Assembly: GCA_016803235.1 (NCBI GenBank)
Contig: JADCLI010000020.1
Span: forward strand, 1-64,000
Direction of reading: 5' to 3'
Source: Pimelobacter simplex
Lineage (GTDB): Bacteria > Actinomycetota > Actinomycetes > Propionibacteriales > Nocardioidaceae
Length of the DNA: 64,000 nt
This document shows, one piece after another, positions 1 through 8,543 of the stretch. The notes beneath the pieces are model-generated. The model searched no databases. It was not told where the DNA came from and was given only the letters and a program-made list of their open reading frames with translations. The position numbers and the translations under genes are program-made. Each line of letters opens with the position of its first letter. Position 1 is the stretch's first letter.

Positions 1-680
1 CGTACGGCCCGCCGCCTCCCTACGCACCGCCGCCGGCCTACCCGCCGCCCGGCTTCCCGCCGCCGAGGAGGAGCTCCGCGGTGCCGATCGTGCTCGCCGT
101 CCTGGCAGCCGTCCTCGTGCTCGCGGTAGCGATCGTGGTCCCGGTCGTGATCGCGAGGAGTGGCGACGCCGAGGGCGACGGCGGCGTGGACGGGGCGGGG
201 CCCGACACGAGCAGCCTCGCCGCGGTGAAGGAGTACCCCGGGCTCACCAACCAGCACGTCGCGCCGGGGGAGGAGGTCGCGTACCCGCAGTCCCCGCCGG
301 CGGGCGGCGACCACGCGCCGTACTGGCTCGAGTGCGGGGTCTACGACGAGCCGGTGCCGGAGGTCAACGTCGTGCACGACCTCGAGCACGGCACCGTGTG
401 GCTGACCTACCGCAGCGACGAGGTCGACGCCGACGGCATCCAACGACTTGCCGAGCAGCTGCCGGCCAACGGCATCCTGTCGCCGTACGACGACCAGGAG
501 GCGCCGGTCGTGATCACGGTCTGGGGCCGCCAGCTCGAGCTGAGCGGCCCGGACGACCCGCGGATCGCGCTGTTCGTCGCTCAGTTCGGCGCCGGCGAGA
601 CCGCGCCCGAGCCGTTCGCGTCCTGCAACGGCGGAGTCGACCCCGCGGATCTTCCGCCGGCCGGGGGGCCGGTCGTCTGA
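1..680 (+). CDS. DUF3105 membrane protein with proline-rich tail (5' truncated)
   Basis: The reading frame is open from base 3 to the TGA at 678-680, so the gene starts upstream of the window. The first 25 or so visible codons are very rich in Pro, Tyr and Gly (PPPxY-like repeats), giving a disordered cytoplasmic tail. One hydrophobic segment follows (about codons 27-47 of the visible part), then an extracellular domain of about 150 residues. That domain has the DUF3105 pattern: Tyr-Pro-Gly-Leu, HxxPGEEVAYPQSPPAGGDHAP, and an EHGTVWLTY stretch. Function of DUF3105 is unknown; the few described members are secreted or membrane-anchored actinobacterial proteins. A GTG at 81 could be mistaken for the start, but it would remove the tail and place the start directly at the membrane helix. 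It is followed after 13 bp by the SMP-30-like gene. Confidence 0.75.
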   Translation, partial: YGPPPPYAPPPAYPPPGFPPPRRSSAVPIVLAVLAAVLVLAVAIVVPVVIARSGDAEGDGGVDGAGPDTSSLAAVKEYPGLTNQHVAPGEEVAYPQSPPAGGDHAPYWLECGVYDEPVPEVNVVHDLEHGTVWLTYRSDEVDADGIQRLAEQLPANGILSPYDDQEAPVVITVWGRQLELSGPDDPRIALFVAQFGAGETAPEPFASCNGGVDPADLPPAGGPVV

Positions 681-693
681 GTAGGGTCAGCAC

Positions 694-1632
694 GTGACCT
701 CCCTCACCGTGATCCCCGTCCCCGGCCACGGCGCGGAGGACGTCGTCGTGGCGACCTCCGGTCCCGACCGGGGCTGCGTCTTCACCGGCACCGAGGACGG
801 CGCGATCCTCCGGGTCAGCCCCGACGGAGCCAAGGTCGACCGGGTCGCCCACACCGGCGGACGTCCGCTCGGCATCGAGTTCGCGCCCGACGGGCGGTTG
901 CTCGTGTGCGACGCCCAGCGCGGACTGCTGTGGGTCGACCCGGCGAGCGGTGCGGTGGACCTGATCACCGCCGAGGTCGAGGGCCGAGCGATGGTCTTCT
1001 GCAACAACGCCGCGATCGCGAGCGACGGCACCATCTGGTGGTCGGACTCCTCGACGCAGTTCGGGATCGCCCGCTGGAAGGACGACTTCGTCCGCAACAC
1101 CCGCACCGGGCGCCTGCTGCGCCGCGACCCCGACGGCTCGGTCACGGTCGTGCTCGACGGCCTGGCGTTCGCCAACGGCGTCGCCCTCTCGAGCGCCGGC
1201 GACTTCGTCTGCGTCGCCGAGACCGGCGCCCGGACCGTGGTGCGCCACTGGACCAGCGGTGAGCGGAAGGGCACCCGCGACCTCCTCGCGAGCGACCTGC
1301 CCGGCTACCCCGACAACATCGCGCGCGGCTCCGACGGCCTGATCTGGATCACCATCGCCAGCCCGACCGACCCGCTCGTCGAGCGGCTCCAGCGTGGCCC
1401 GATGGTGCTGCGCAAGCTGGCCACGAAGCTGCCCGAGGAGTTCCAGCCCAAGCCGAAGCAGACCGTCCGGGTCGTGGCCTACGACGAGCAGGGGACCCTC
1501 GTGCACGACCTCGACCTCGCGCCCGACGGGCGCGGCGCGTCGTACCACATGGTGACCGGCGTCCGGGAGCACGAGGGCCGGGTCTGGCTGGGCAGCCTGC
1601 ACGAGCCCGCGATCGCGTTCACCGACCTCTAG
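694..1632 (+). CDS. SMP-30/gluconolactonase/strictosidine-synthase-like beta-propeller protein
   Basis: A 312-residue protein from a GTG start 13 bp after the previous stop. The repeating pattern of Asp-Gly turns (SPDGAK, APDGRL, ASDGTIWWSDSS, DPDGSVTVV, GSDGLIWIT) is that of a six-bladed beta-propeller. The DGLAFANGVALS segment near residue 155 is typical of the strictosidine synthase/SMP-30 superfamily, whose members are mostly Ca-dependent lactonases or hydrolases. There is no signal peptide, so it should be cytoplasmic. The substrate cannot be told from sequence. The stop TAG lies in a CTAG that is the left border of an inverted-repeat element. Confidence 0.7.
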   Translation: MTSLTVIPVPGHGAEDVVVATSGPDRGCVFTGTEDGAILRVSPDGAKVDRVAHTGGRPLGIEFAPDGRLLVCDAQRGLLWVDPASGAVDLITAEVEGRAMVFCNNAAIASDGTIWWSDSSTQFGIARWKDDFVRNTRTGRLLRRDPDGSVTVVLDGLAFANGVALSSAGDFVCVAETGARTVVRHWTSGERKGTRDLLASDLPGYPDNIARGSDGLIWITIASPTDPLVERLQRGPMVLRKLATKLPEEFQPKPKQTVRVVAYDEQGTLVHDLDLAPDGRGASYHMVTGVREHEGRVWLGSLHEPAIAFTDL

Positions 1633-1794
1633 GCCGTTTCTCCCATTTCCTGGCGGCGCCCGGGCCGCCCAGCACGCACGCTGGCGGCGTTGCCGACGCT
1701 CGACGTGCGCCCAGCATGCCTTCTCGCCGGCGCCTTGCCATCGCACGCACTGGACGACCCGGCCATCCACCGAGAAATGGGAGACACGGCCTAG
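1629..1794. repeat. CTAG-bounded inverted-repeat element 1 (MITE-like)
   Basis: Between the SMP-30-like gene and dxs. The 20 bases at 1631-1650 and the reverse complement of 1773-1792 agree at 18 positions, forming terminal inverted repeats. Both ends are the tetranucleotide CTAG (1629-1632 and 1791-1794), as expected of a 4-bp target duplication. The unit with one CTAG is 162 bp. Removing it leaves the upstream stop codon intact and puts dxs 18 bp behind that stop. No coding sequence is evident inside. It resembles element 2 (3780-3942) in size and borders, but not in sequence. The mobile nature is inferred. Confidence 0.55.
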
Positions 1795-1812
1795 CCCCGT
1801 AGACTGGCCGCC

Positions 1813-3783
1813 ATGTCTGTCCTCGAGAGCATCACCTCCCCGCGCGACCTGCGGGCCCTGTCCGAGGACGAGCTCACCCAGCTGGCGGCCGAGATCCGCG
1901 ACCTGCTGATCCGCACCGTCGCGACGAACACCGGCCACCTCGGGCCCAACCTCGGCGTCGTCGAGCTGACCCTCGCGATCCACCGGGTCTTCGACTCGCC
2001 CCGCGACAAGATCGTCTTCGACACCGGCCACCAGTCCTACGTCCACAAGCTCGTCACCGGTCGTGCGGCCGAGTTCGGCACGCTGCGGCGCGAGGGCGGG
2101 CTGAGCGGCTACCCGAGCCAGGCCGAGTCCGAGCACGATCTGGTCGAGAACTCCCACGCCTCCACCGCGCTGAGCTACGCCGACGGCATCGCCAAGGCGT
2201 TCGCGATCCGCGGCGAGGACCGGCACACGGTCGCGGTCATCGGCGACGGCGCCCTGACCGGCGGCATGGCCTGGGAGGCGCTCAACAACATCGCGATCCA
2301 GCACGACTCCAGGCTCGTGATCGTGGTCAACGACAACGGCCGCTCCTACACGCCGACCATCGGCGGCCTGGCGACCGCACTGACGAGCCTGCGCACCAAC
2401 CCGCGCTACGAGCACGTCCTCGACGTCGTGAAGCGCCGGCTGACCGCGGTGCCCGGCGTCGGCGCGGCGGCGTACGACGCCCTGCACGCCATGAAGAAGG
2501 GACTCAAGGACGCGCTCGCCCCGCAGGGCTTGTTCGAGGATCTCGGGCTCAAGTACGTCGGACCGGTCGACGGCCACGACCGCGCGGCCATGGAGCAGGC
2601 GCTCGGGCAGGCCAAGCGCTTCGGTGGTCCCGTCATCGTGCACGCGATCACCCGCAAGGGATTCGGCTACGACCCCGCGGAGCGGCACGAGGCCGACCAG
2701 TTCCACGCCCCCGGCCCGTTCGACGTGCAGACCGGTGCCGAGAAGCCCAAGGGTCCGATCTGGACCGACCACTTCGCCGACCACGTCGTCGAGATCGGCG
2801 AGCGCCGGCCCGACGTCGTCGCGATCACCGCGGCGATGATGCACCCGGTCGGGCTCGACAAGTTCCAGGCCCGGTTCCCCGAGCGGACCTTCGACGTCGG
2901 CATCGCCGAGCAGCACGCCGCGACCTCCGCGGCAGGCCTGGCGATGGGGGGCCTGCACCCCGTCTTCGCGGTCTACGCGACCTTCCTCAACCGGGCCTTC
3001 GACCAGGTGCTCATGGACGTCGCGCTGCACCGCTGCGGCGTCACCTTCGTGCTCGACCGCTCCGGCGTCACCGGCGACGACGGAGCCAGCCACAACGGCA
3101 TGTGGGACATGTCGATCCTCCAGGTCGTGCCGGGCCTGCGCCTCGCGGCGCCCCGCGACGTGACCCGGATGCGCGAGCTGCTCGACGAGGCCGTCGAGGT
3201 CGCCGACGCCCCCACTGTGGTCCGCTTCCCGAAGGGCCCGCCGCCCGAGGACGTCCCCGCGATCGGCACGGAGGGCGGCTGCGACGTCCTGGTCCGCAAC
3301 GGCGAGCGCGACGTCCTCGTCGTGGCCGTCGGCTCGATGGCCACGGTCGCCGTCGACGTCGCGCAGCGCCTCGTCGACCAGGGCATCGGCGTCACCGTCG
3401 TCGACCCGCGCTGGGTCAAGCCGGTCGACCCCGCCCTCGTCGAGCTCGCCCGCACCCACCGCCGGGTCGTCACCCTCGAGGACAACGGCGTCGTGGGCGG
3501 CGTCGGTGCCGTGCTGCTCCAGACCCTCGCCGCCGAGGGCGTCCACACCCCGGTGCGCATCCACGGGATCCCGCAGGAGTTCCTCGACCACGCCAAGCGG
3601 GCCGCGATCCTCGAGCGGATCGGGCTGACCCCCTCGGTGATCGCCCTCGAGGTCCTCCACGACATCGCCCGGGACAGCGCCCGGGACAGTGCTCGGGACA
3701 GTGCTCGGGACAGTGCTCGGGGCAGCGCCGCGGAGCCCGCCCCGGAAGGACGGGCGCTCCTCGATGTCGACGGTTCGCGCTAG
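1813..3783 (+). CDS. dxs: 1-deoxy-D-xylulose-5-phosphate synthase
   Basis: First enzyme of the MEP isoprenoid pathway: condenses pyruvate with glyceraldehyde 3-phosphate, using thiamine diphosphate. The 656-residue length is normal. Visible hallmarks are [12 protein letters not shown] near the N-terminus, the ThDP-binding [16 protein letters not shown] (about residue 143), a KGFGYDPAE linker (about 285), the transketolase pyrimidine-domain segment VGIAEQHA (about 365) and the C-terminal domain with [13 protein letters not shown] (about 555). ATG at 1813. The last 20 codons are unusual: a run of five 12-bp repeats encoding Ala-Arg-Asp-Ser units, which overlaps the start region of the following lipoprotein gene. 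The tail looks like a dispensable extension. Confidence 0.97.
   Translation: MSVLESITSPRDLRALSEDELTQLAAEIRDLLIRTVATNTGHLGPNLGVVELTLAIHRVFDSPRDKIVFDTGHQSYVHKLVTGRAAEFGTLRREGGLSGYPSQAESEHDLVENSHASTALSYADGIAKAFAIRGEDRHTVAVIGDGALTGGMAWEALNNIAIQHDSRLVIVVNDNGRSYTPTIGGLATALTSLRTNPRYEHVLDVVKRRLTAVPGVGAAAYDALHAMKKGLKDALAPQGLFEDLGLKYVGPVDGHDRAAMEQALGQAKRFGGPVIVHAITRKGFGYDPAERHEADQFHAPGPFDVQTGAEKPKGPIWTDHFADHVVEIGERRPDVVAITAAMMHPVGLDKFQARFPERTFDVGIAEQHAATSAAGLAMGGLHPVFAVYATFLNRAFDQVLMDVALHRCGVTFVLDRSGVTGDDGASHNGMWDMSILQVVPGLRLAAPRDVTRMRELLDEAVEVADAPTVVRFPKGPPPEDVPAIGTEGGCDVLVRNGERDVLVVAVGSMATVAVDVAQRLVDQGIGVTVVDPRWVKPVDPALVELARTHRRVVTLEDNGVVGGVGAVLLQTLAAEGVHTPVRIHGIPQEFLDHAKRAAILERIGLTPSVIALEVLHDIARDSARDSARDSARDSARGSAAEPAPEGRALLDVDGSR
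3667..3726 (+). repeat. 12-bp tandem repeat, 5 copies, in dxs 3' end
   Basis: Five contiguous 12-bp units of the form GCYCGGGACAGY, encoding (Ala-Arg-Asp-Ser)n in the dxs frame; the last copy has one change giving Gly-Ser. Copies 3 and 4 are identical. Such a run is prone to slippage, and a change of one unit keeps the frame. Confidence 0.85.
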
Positions 3784-5188
3784 GAGCCTGCTGAACAAGA
3801 CGGGCGAACGCGAGCGGTGCCGGGTGCGTGCGGTCGCCAGAGCGGCGAGGACAGGCGTGGCGGGTCACTTCAACCGAGCCGAACGCAGCGAACGCTCCAC
3901 CCGGCGCCGCGTAGCCGCGCGGATTGTTCAGCAGGCTCCTAGGGCAATCATCCCGGCCCTGGCCCTGCTCCTGCTCCCGCTCGCCGCCTGCTCCGACGAC
4001 CCGCCCCCGCCGACGTACTCCGGCGCCGGGTACGACGACGTCGCGACCCTGATGCAGAGGACGCTGGCCAAGCGGGCGCGTGGGCTGCGCACCCACGACC
4101 TCACCCGGTTCCGCAAGGCGCTGGACCGCTCCGACGCCGGCCTGCTCGAGGAGCAGCAGACCTACTTCGACAACCTGGCCCGGCTGCCCGTCGGCGAGCT
4201 CCACTACGAGGTCGCCGCCGACACCATCACGCCGGTCGAGGGCAGCGAGGACTACTGGGTCGAGGTCGTGCTCAGCCTCGGCCTCGACGGGTACGACGCC
4301 GCGCCGGCCCGCACCCGTGACCGCTTCCTCTTCACGCCCTCGCCCGACGGCCGCCGCCTCGTCATCACCTCGACCACCGACTACTCCTGGGAGACCGCGC
4401 ACCCCGGCAACGTCCAGCCCTGGGACGTCGGCCCGATCCGGGTCGAGCAGGCAGTCGGCGTCCTCGGCGTCTTCGACGACACGACCGTGCGCCATGCCGG
4501 CAAGGTCCTCGACGCGGCGAGCGGCGGCCGCTCCGACGTGCGCGGCGTGGTCGGCTCGACCAGCGCCGACGCGCCGTCGGGGGTGATCGTGTACTCGCTG
4601 CGCGACCCGGCGTTCCTGCGCGGGCTCGCCGACCAGACGGTGGGCGACCCCGACCGGGCCGACGGCCTGACGATCGCGGTGCCCGTGGACGGCATGGACG
4701 CGAACCAGGGCGTCGCGTCGTACCGCATCTTCCTCAACCCGCGGGTGCTCGAGCAGCCCGTGGGCGTGCTCGGCCGGCTGGTCCGGCACGAGCTCACCCA
4801 CGCCGTGCTGGGCTCCCGCGGCCGTGGCGCGCCGCTGTGGCTCGGCGAGGGCGTCGCCGAGTACGTCTCGGTCCAGCCCGTGGCACCCACCCGCCGCCGG
4901 CTCCCGGCCCGAGCGCTCGACCTGGCCGGCACGGTCACCGACCTGCCCGGTGCCGCCGAGTTCGCCGGACCCGACGCCGAGGCGTGGTACGCCGTGTCCT
5001 GGTGGGTCTGCGAGTACGTCGCCAGCCTCTACGGCCCGCCGACGCTCTTCCTGCTCCTCGACCGCCTCGCCGACGGCGCCGACCAGGCGCAGGTCCTCAC
5101 CGAAGTCCTCGGTGTCACTCCCGCGCAGCTGGCCCAGCGCGGTGTAGGACTGATGCAACGCACCTACTCGGGCCAGGAGGGTTCATGA
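3764..5188 (+). CDS. Lipoprotein with peptidase MA-like HELTH domain, signal peptide interrupted by a small element
   Basis: The C-terminal half carries HELTH (zinc-binding HExxH) followed by [11 protein letters not shown], the Glu-containing helix of gluzincin/peptidase MA-like enzymes, so a secreted metallopeptidase fold is likely. A lipobox (LPLAAC) precedes the mature part. From ATG 3764 the protein is 474 residues, but the lipobox Cys is at residue 76, far too late for a normal signal. If the 159-bp element at 3780-3938 is removed, the frame reads MSTVRAR directly into [16 protein letters not shown], a textbook 23-residue lipoprotein signal. The element therefore seems to have been inserted in frame into the signal peptide. 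In-frame GTG codons inside it (for example 3857) may serve as starts now. ATG 3764 overlaps the dxs end. The stop overlaps the permease ATG. Confidence 0.7.
   Translation: MSTVRARSLLNKTGERERCRVRAVARAARTGVAGHFNRAERSERSTRRRVAARIVQQAPRAIIPALALLLLPLAACSDDPPPPTYSGAGYDDVATLMQRTLAKRARGLRTHDLTRFRKALDRSDAGLLEEQQTYFDNLARLPVGELHYEVAADTITPVEGSEDYWVEVVLSLGLDGYDAAPARTRDRFLFTPSPDGRRLVITSTTDYSWETAHPGNVQPWDVGPIRVEQAVGVLGVFDDTTVRHAGKVLDAASGGRSDVRGVVGSTSADAPSGVIVYSLRDPAFLRGLADQTVGDPDRADGLTIAVPVDGMDANQGVASYRIFLNPRVLEQPVGVLGRLVRHELTHAVLGSRGRGAPLWLGEGVAEYVSVQPVAPTRRRLPARALDLAGTVTDLPGAAEFAGPDAEAWYAVSWWVCEYVASLYGPPTLFLLLDRLADGADQAQVLTEVLGVTPAQLAQRGVGLMQRTYSGQEGS
3780..3942. repeat. CTAG-bounded inverted-repeat element 2 (MITE-like), inside lipoprotein gene
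   Basis: Bases 3780-3798 and 3924-3942 form a perfect 19-bp inverted repeat. The outer four bases of each arm are CTAG, so they could be a 4-bp target duplication around 15-bp terminal repeats. The unit with one CTAG is 159 bp (53 codons), which keeps the reading frame of the lipoprotein gene open. The left CTAG supplies the dxs TAG stop. No transposase is present in the window that could have moved it; mobility is an inference from structure and from the clean restoration of a signal peptide upon virtual excision. Confidence 0.65.
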
Positions 5189-6666
5189 GCGTCTTCCGCA
5201 CCAAGTCCGTCGAGCAGTCGATCGCCGACACCGACGAGCCGGACCACCGGTTGCGCAAGGACCTCTCGGCGCTCGACCTCACCGTCTTCGGCGTGGGCGT
5301 CATCATCGGTGCGGGCATCTTCGTGCTCACCGGCACCGTCGCCGCGAGCAACGCAGGCCCGGCGCTGGCCCTGAGCTTCGTGATCGCCGCCGTCGCCTGC
5401 GGCCTGGCCGCCCTCTGCTACGCCGAGCTCGCCTCGACCGTGCCGGTCGCCGGCAGCGCGTACACCTTCAGCTACGCCACGCTCGGCGAGCTGGTCGCGT
5501 GGATCATCGGCTGGGACCTGGTGCTCGAGTTCACCGTCGGCGCCGCGGCGCTCTCGACCGGCTTCTCGGCGTACCTGCAGGAGGTGCTGAGCATCGTCGA
5601 CGTCACCCTGCCCTCGCAGATCAGCTCCGCCGCCACCGGCGTGGTCGACCTGCCGGCCGTCGTGATCGCTCTCCTGGTCACCTTCCTGCTGATCCGTGGC
5701 ACCAAGTTCTCCAGCCGCTTCAACCAGTTCGTCGTGGCCCTCAAGCTGGTCGTGGTGGCCGCCGTGATCGTGGTCGGCATCGCCCACATCGACGTCAGCA
5801 ACTGGACGCCGTTCATCCCCGACGCCCAGCCCGCGCCCGAGTCGAGCGGCGGTTTCGCCGACGTCCCGCTGATCACCAGCCTGCTCGGCCTCGAGCCCGC
5901 CGTCTTCGGCCTGGCCGGGGTCATCTCCGGCGCCGCGATCGTCTTCTTCGCCTTCATCGGCTTCGACATCGTCGCCACCACCGCCGAGGAGACGAAGAAC
6001 CCGCAGCGCGACGTCCCGATCGGCATCCTCGGCTCACTGGCGATCGTCACCGTGCTCTACGCCGCCGTGAGCCTGGTGGTCACCGGCCTGCGCAGCTACA
6101 AGGACATCGACCCCGACAGCGCCGCGCCGCTCGCCGACGCGTTCGAGGCGACCGGCGTCGGCTGGATGCCCAACCTGATCTCGATCGGCGCCTGCGTCGG
6201 CCTGGTCGTGGTCGCGATGATCCTGATGCTCGGCCAGTCCCGGGTCGGCTTCGCGATGGCCCGCGACGGCCTGCTCCCGCGCGCGCTCGCCAAGGTGCAC
6301 CCCACCTGGGGCACGCCGTACCGGATCACGATCCTGACCGGCATCGCGGTCGCCGCGATGGCCGGCCTCGTCGACCTCAGCACGCTGGCGCACCTGGTCA
6401 ACATCGGCACCCTGTTCGCGTTCATGCTGGTCAGCATCGGCGTCGTCGTGCTGCGCCGCAGCCGCCCCGACCTGCCCCGCGGCTTCCGCACCCCGGCCGC
6501 GCCGCTCGTGGCTGCCGTGTCAACGCTGATGTGCTTCTACCTGATGCTCAACCTGACCGGCGACACCTGGATCCGGTTCGGCGTGTGGATGGTGATCGGG
6601 GTCGTCGTCTACTTCGTCTACGGCCGCAGCCACAGCCGCCTGCAGCAGCGCCAGACGACCGAATAG
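5185..6666 (+). CDS. APC-family amino acid permease
   Basis: A 493-residue integral membrane protein starting at an ATG that overlaps the previous TGA (ATGA). The N-terminal segment LSALDLTVFGVGVIIGAGIFVLTG is the APC superfamily helix-1 motif with the unwound GAGIF, and about twelve hydrophobic helices follow. It resembles cationic or general amino acid permeases (CAT/YfnA-like). The SFAFIGFD-like segment with VATTAEE (about residues 255-270) is also characteristic. The substrate cannot be assigned. Co-directional and translationally coupled with the lipoprotein gene. Confidence 0.85.
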   Translation: MSVFRTKSVEQSIADTDEPDHRLRKDLSALDLTVFGVGVIIGAGIFVLTGTVAASNAGPALALSFVIAAVACGLAALCYAELASTVPVAGSAYTFSYATLGELVAWIIGWDLVLEFTVGAAALSTGFSAYLQEVLSIVDVTLPSQISSAATGVVDLPAVVIALLVTFLLIRGTKFSSRFNQFVVALKLVVVAAVIVVGIAHIDVSNWTPFIPDAQPAPESSGGFADVPLITSLLGLEPAVFGLAGVISGAAIVFFAFIGFDIVATTAEETKNPQRDVPIGILGSLAIVTVLYAAVSLVVTGLRSYKDIDPDSAAPLADAFEATGVGWMPNLISIGACVGLVVVAMILMLGQSRVGFAMARDGLLPRALAKVHPTWGTPYRITILTGIAVAAMAGLVDLSTLAHLVNIGTLFAFMLVSIGVVVLRRSRPDLPRGFRTPAAPLVAAVSTLMCFYLMLNLTGDTWIRFGVWMVIGVVVYFVYGRSHSRLQQRQTTE

Positions 6667-6675
6667 GCTTTCCGG

Positions 6676-7626
6676 GTGACCTCATCACCCCGTCTCGTCC
6701 ACATCGTCGACGAGGTGCCCGAGCTGGACGGCGTCGAGAACCTCGCTCTGGTGGTGGCGCTCGAGGGCTTCCTCGACGCCGGCAACGCGGGTGCCCTGGC
6801 CGCGCGCCACCTGGTCCGGGCGGGAGCGTTCTCGACCGACGGCGGGGGAGTCGTGGTCGCCACCTTCGACGTCGACCAGCTCCACGACTACCGTGCCCGC
6901 CGGCCCCCGATGACCTTCGCGCGCGACCACTACGAGGGCTACGAGGCCCCTCGGCTGGTGGTGCGGATGCTGCGCGACGCGGGCGGGACGCCGTACCTCC
7001 TGCTGCACGGGCCGGAGCCTGACATCCGCTGGGAGGCGTTCTGCCGCGGCGTGCGCGAGGTCGTCGAGCGCTTCGACGTCGCGCTGGTCGTCTCGATGGG
7101 CTCGGTGCCGATGGCGGTGCCGCACACCCGGCCGATCGCGATCACCCACCACGCCAACAACCCCGAACTGCTCACCGGCACCAGCCCCTGGCGTGGCGAG
7201 CTGCGGGTGCCCAGCAGCGCGCAGGCGCTGCTCGAGGTCCGGCTCGGCGACTGGGACCACGACGCCCAGGGCTTCGTCGCCCACGTGCCCCACTACCTCG
7301 CCCAGCTCGACTACCCCCGCGCCTCGGTGTCCCTGCTCGAGCAGGTCGAGCTGGCTGCCCGGATCACCGTCGACCTCTCCGAGCTGCGCGAGTCCGCCGA
7401 CGAGCGCGAGGAGGAGATCGGGCGCTACCTCTCCGCCAACGACGAGGTCCAGGACGTGGTGACCGCGCTGGAGCAGCAGTACGACACCTTCGCGCGCGCC
7501 GAGGAGGAGGGCAGCAGCCTCCTGGCCGAGGACGAGCCGCTGCCGACCGGCGAGGAGATCGGCCGGCAGTTCGAGCAGTTCCTGGCCGGGCTCGAGGGGC
7601 CCGACGACAACGGAGGCGCGTCATGA
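6676..7626 (+). CDS. PAC2 family protein (proteasome assembly chaperone-like)
   Basis: 316 residues from a GTG start 9 bp after the permease stop. The N-terminal half has the PAC2 signature: LVVALEGFLDAGNAG, then VATFDVDQLHDYRARRP and LLLHGPEPDIRWEAF. Actinobacterial PAC2 proteins are homologues of eukaryotic and archaeal proteasome assembly chaperones; their role in bacteria is not settled. The C-terminal 90 residues are acidic and probably helical. Its stop overlaps the tesB start (ATGA), so the two are coupled. Confidence 0.85.
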   Translation: MTSSPRLVHIVDEVPELDGVENLALVVALEGFLDAGNAGALAARHLVRAGAFSTDGGGVVVATFDVDQLHDYRARRPPMTFARDHYEGYEAPRLVVRMLRDAGGTPYLLLHGPEPDIRWEAFCRGVREVVERFDVALVVSMGSVPMAVPHTRPIAITHHANNPELLTGTSPWRGELRVPSSAQALLEVRLGDWDHDAQGFVAHVPHYLAQLDYPRASVSLLEQVELAARITVDLSELRESADEREEEIGRYLSANDEVQDVVTALEQQYDTFARAEEEGSSLLAEDEPLPTGEEIGRQFEQFLAGLEGPDDNGGAS

Positions 7627-8498
7627 CCGACCCGGGCACCGAGCGGGTGATGGGGGAGGCGACCCAGAAGCTGGTCGCCCTGCTCGACCTCGAGCAGCTC
7701 GACACCGACCTGTTCCGCGGCCAGCAGCCGGAGACCATCCGGCAGCGGGTGTACGGCGGCCAGGTCGCCGCCCAGGCGCTGATCGCCGCGTCCCGGACGG
7801 TCGACGAGGGCATGCACGTGCACTCGCTGCACTCGTACTTCCTGCTGCCCGGTGACTACAACGTGCCGATCATCTACGACGTCGAACGGATCCGCGACGG
7901 CAAGTCGTTCGCCACCCGGCGGGTGCTGGCCCGCCAGCACGGCCGCCCGATCTACTACCAGTCGCTCAACTTCCAGCGTGCCGAGGAGGGCCTCGAGCAC
8001 CAGGACGTCATGCCCGAGGTCAAGCCGCCCGACGACGGCCTGGACCTGATGGCGCTGATGGCCGAGCGCGGCACCGACGACGGGCTGAGCAAGGAGTGGG
8101 CCGCGCTCGACGTGCGCTGGCTCGGCAACTCCGCACACGGCATGGAGCCGGACCCGATGCATCCCTCGAAGACCCAGGTCTGGATCCGGGTCGACGGCCG
8201 GCTCAGCGACGACCCGATGGAGCACCTCGCGACGTTCACCTACGCCAGCGACGTCTCGCTGCTCGGGGCGACCCTCGCCGCGCACCCGGAGCACGGCCCG
8301 CACAAGGTGCAGATGGCCTCGCTCGACCACACGATCTGGTTCCACCGGCCCTTCCGCGCCGACGAGTGGTGGCTCTACGACCAGTGGTCGCCGTCGGCCA
8401 GCGGCGGCCGCGGTCTCGCCCTGGGCCGGATCTTCACCCAGGACGGCACCCTGGTGGCCACGGTTGCCCAGGAAGGGCTGATCCGGCCGCGTCGCTGA
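7623..8498 (+). CDS. tesB: Acyl-CoA thioesterase II (TesB family)
   Basis: 291 residues, a double-hotdog thioesterase that hydrolyses acyl-CoA to free fatty acid and CoA. Hallmarks are VYGGQVAAQAL (about residue 44), the HSLHSYFLLPGD segment (about 67), an Asp-rich second half and the C-terminal LDHTIWFHRPFRADEW. The start ATG at 7623 overlaps the PAC2 stop. Length is typical for TesB. Cytoplasmic. Confidence 0.9.
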   Translation: MTDPGTERVMGEATQKLVALLDLEQLDTDLFRGQQPETIRQRVYGGQVAAQALIAASRTVDEGMHVHSLHSYFLLPGDYNVPIIYDVERIRDGKSFATRRVLARQHGRPIYYQSLNFQRAEEGLEHQDVMPEVKPPDDGLDLMALMAERGTDDGLSKEWAALDVRWLGNSAHGMEPDPMHPSKTQVWIRVDGRLSDDPMEHLATFTYASDVSLLGATLAAHPEHGPHKVQMASLDHTIWFHRPFRADEWWLYDQWSPSASGGRGLALGRIFTQDGTLVATVAQEGLIRPRR

Positions 8499-8543
8499 CG
8501 ACTCCCCCTTGCCTCCCGGCCGCAGCAGGAGTTACGTGAACCC

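Noticed and set aside
3689..3763. Upstream GTG-initiated extension of the lipoprotein gene
   Set aside because: The extension is the other frame of the dxs tandem repeats; ATG 3764 gives an exact signal peptide once the element is removed.
514..3798. Very long open frame on the minus strand across dxs
   Set aside because: It is antisense to the well-supported dxs and SMP-30-like genes; its Asp/Arg/Val-rich translation is the usual shadow in very GC-rich DNA.
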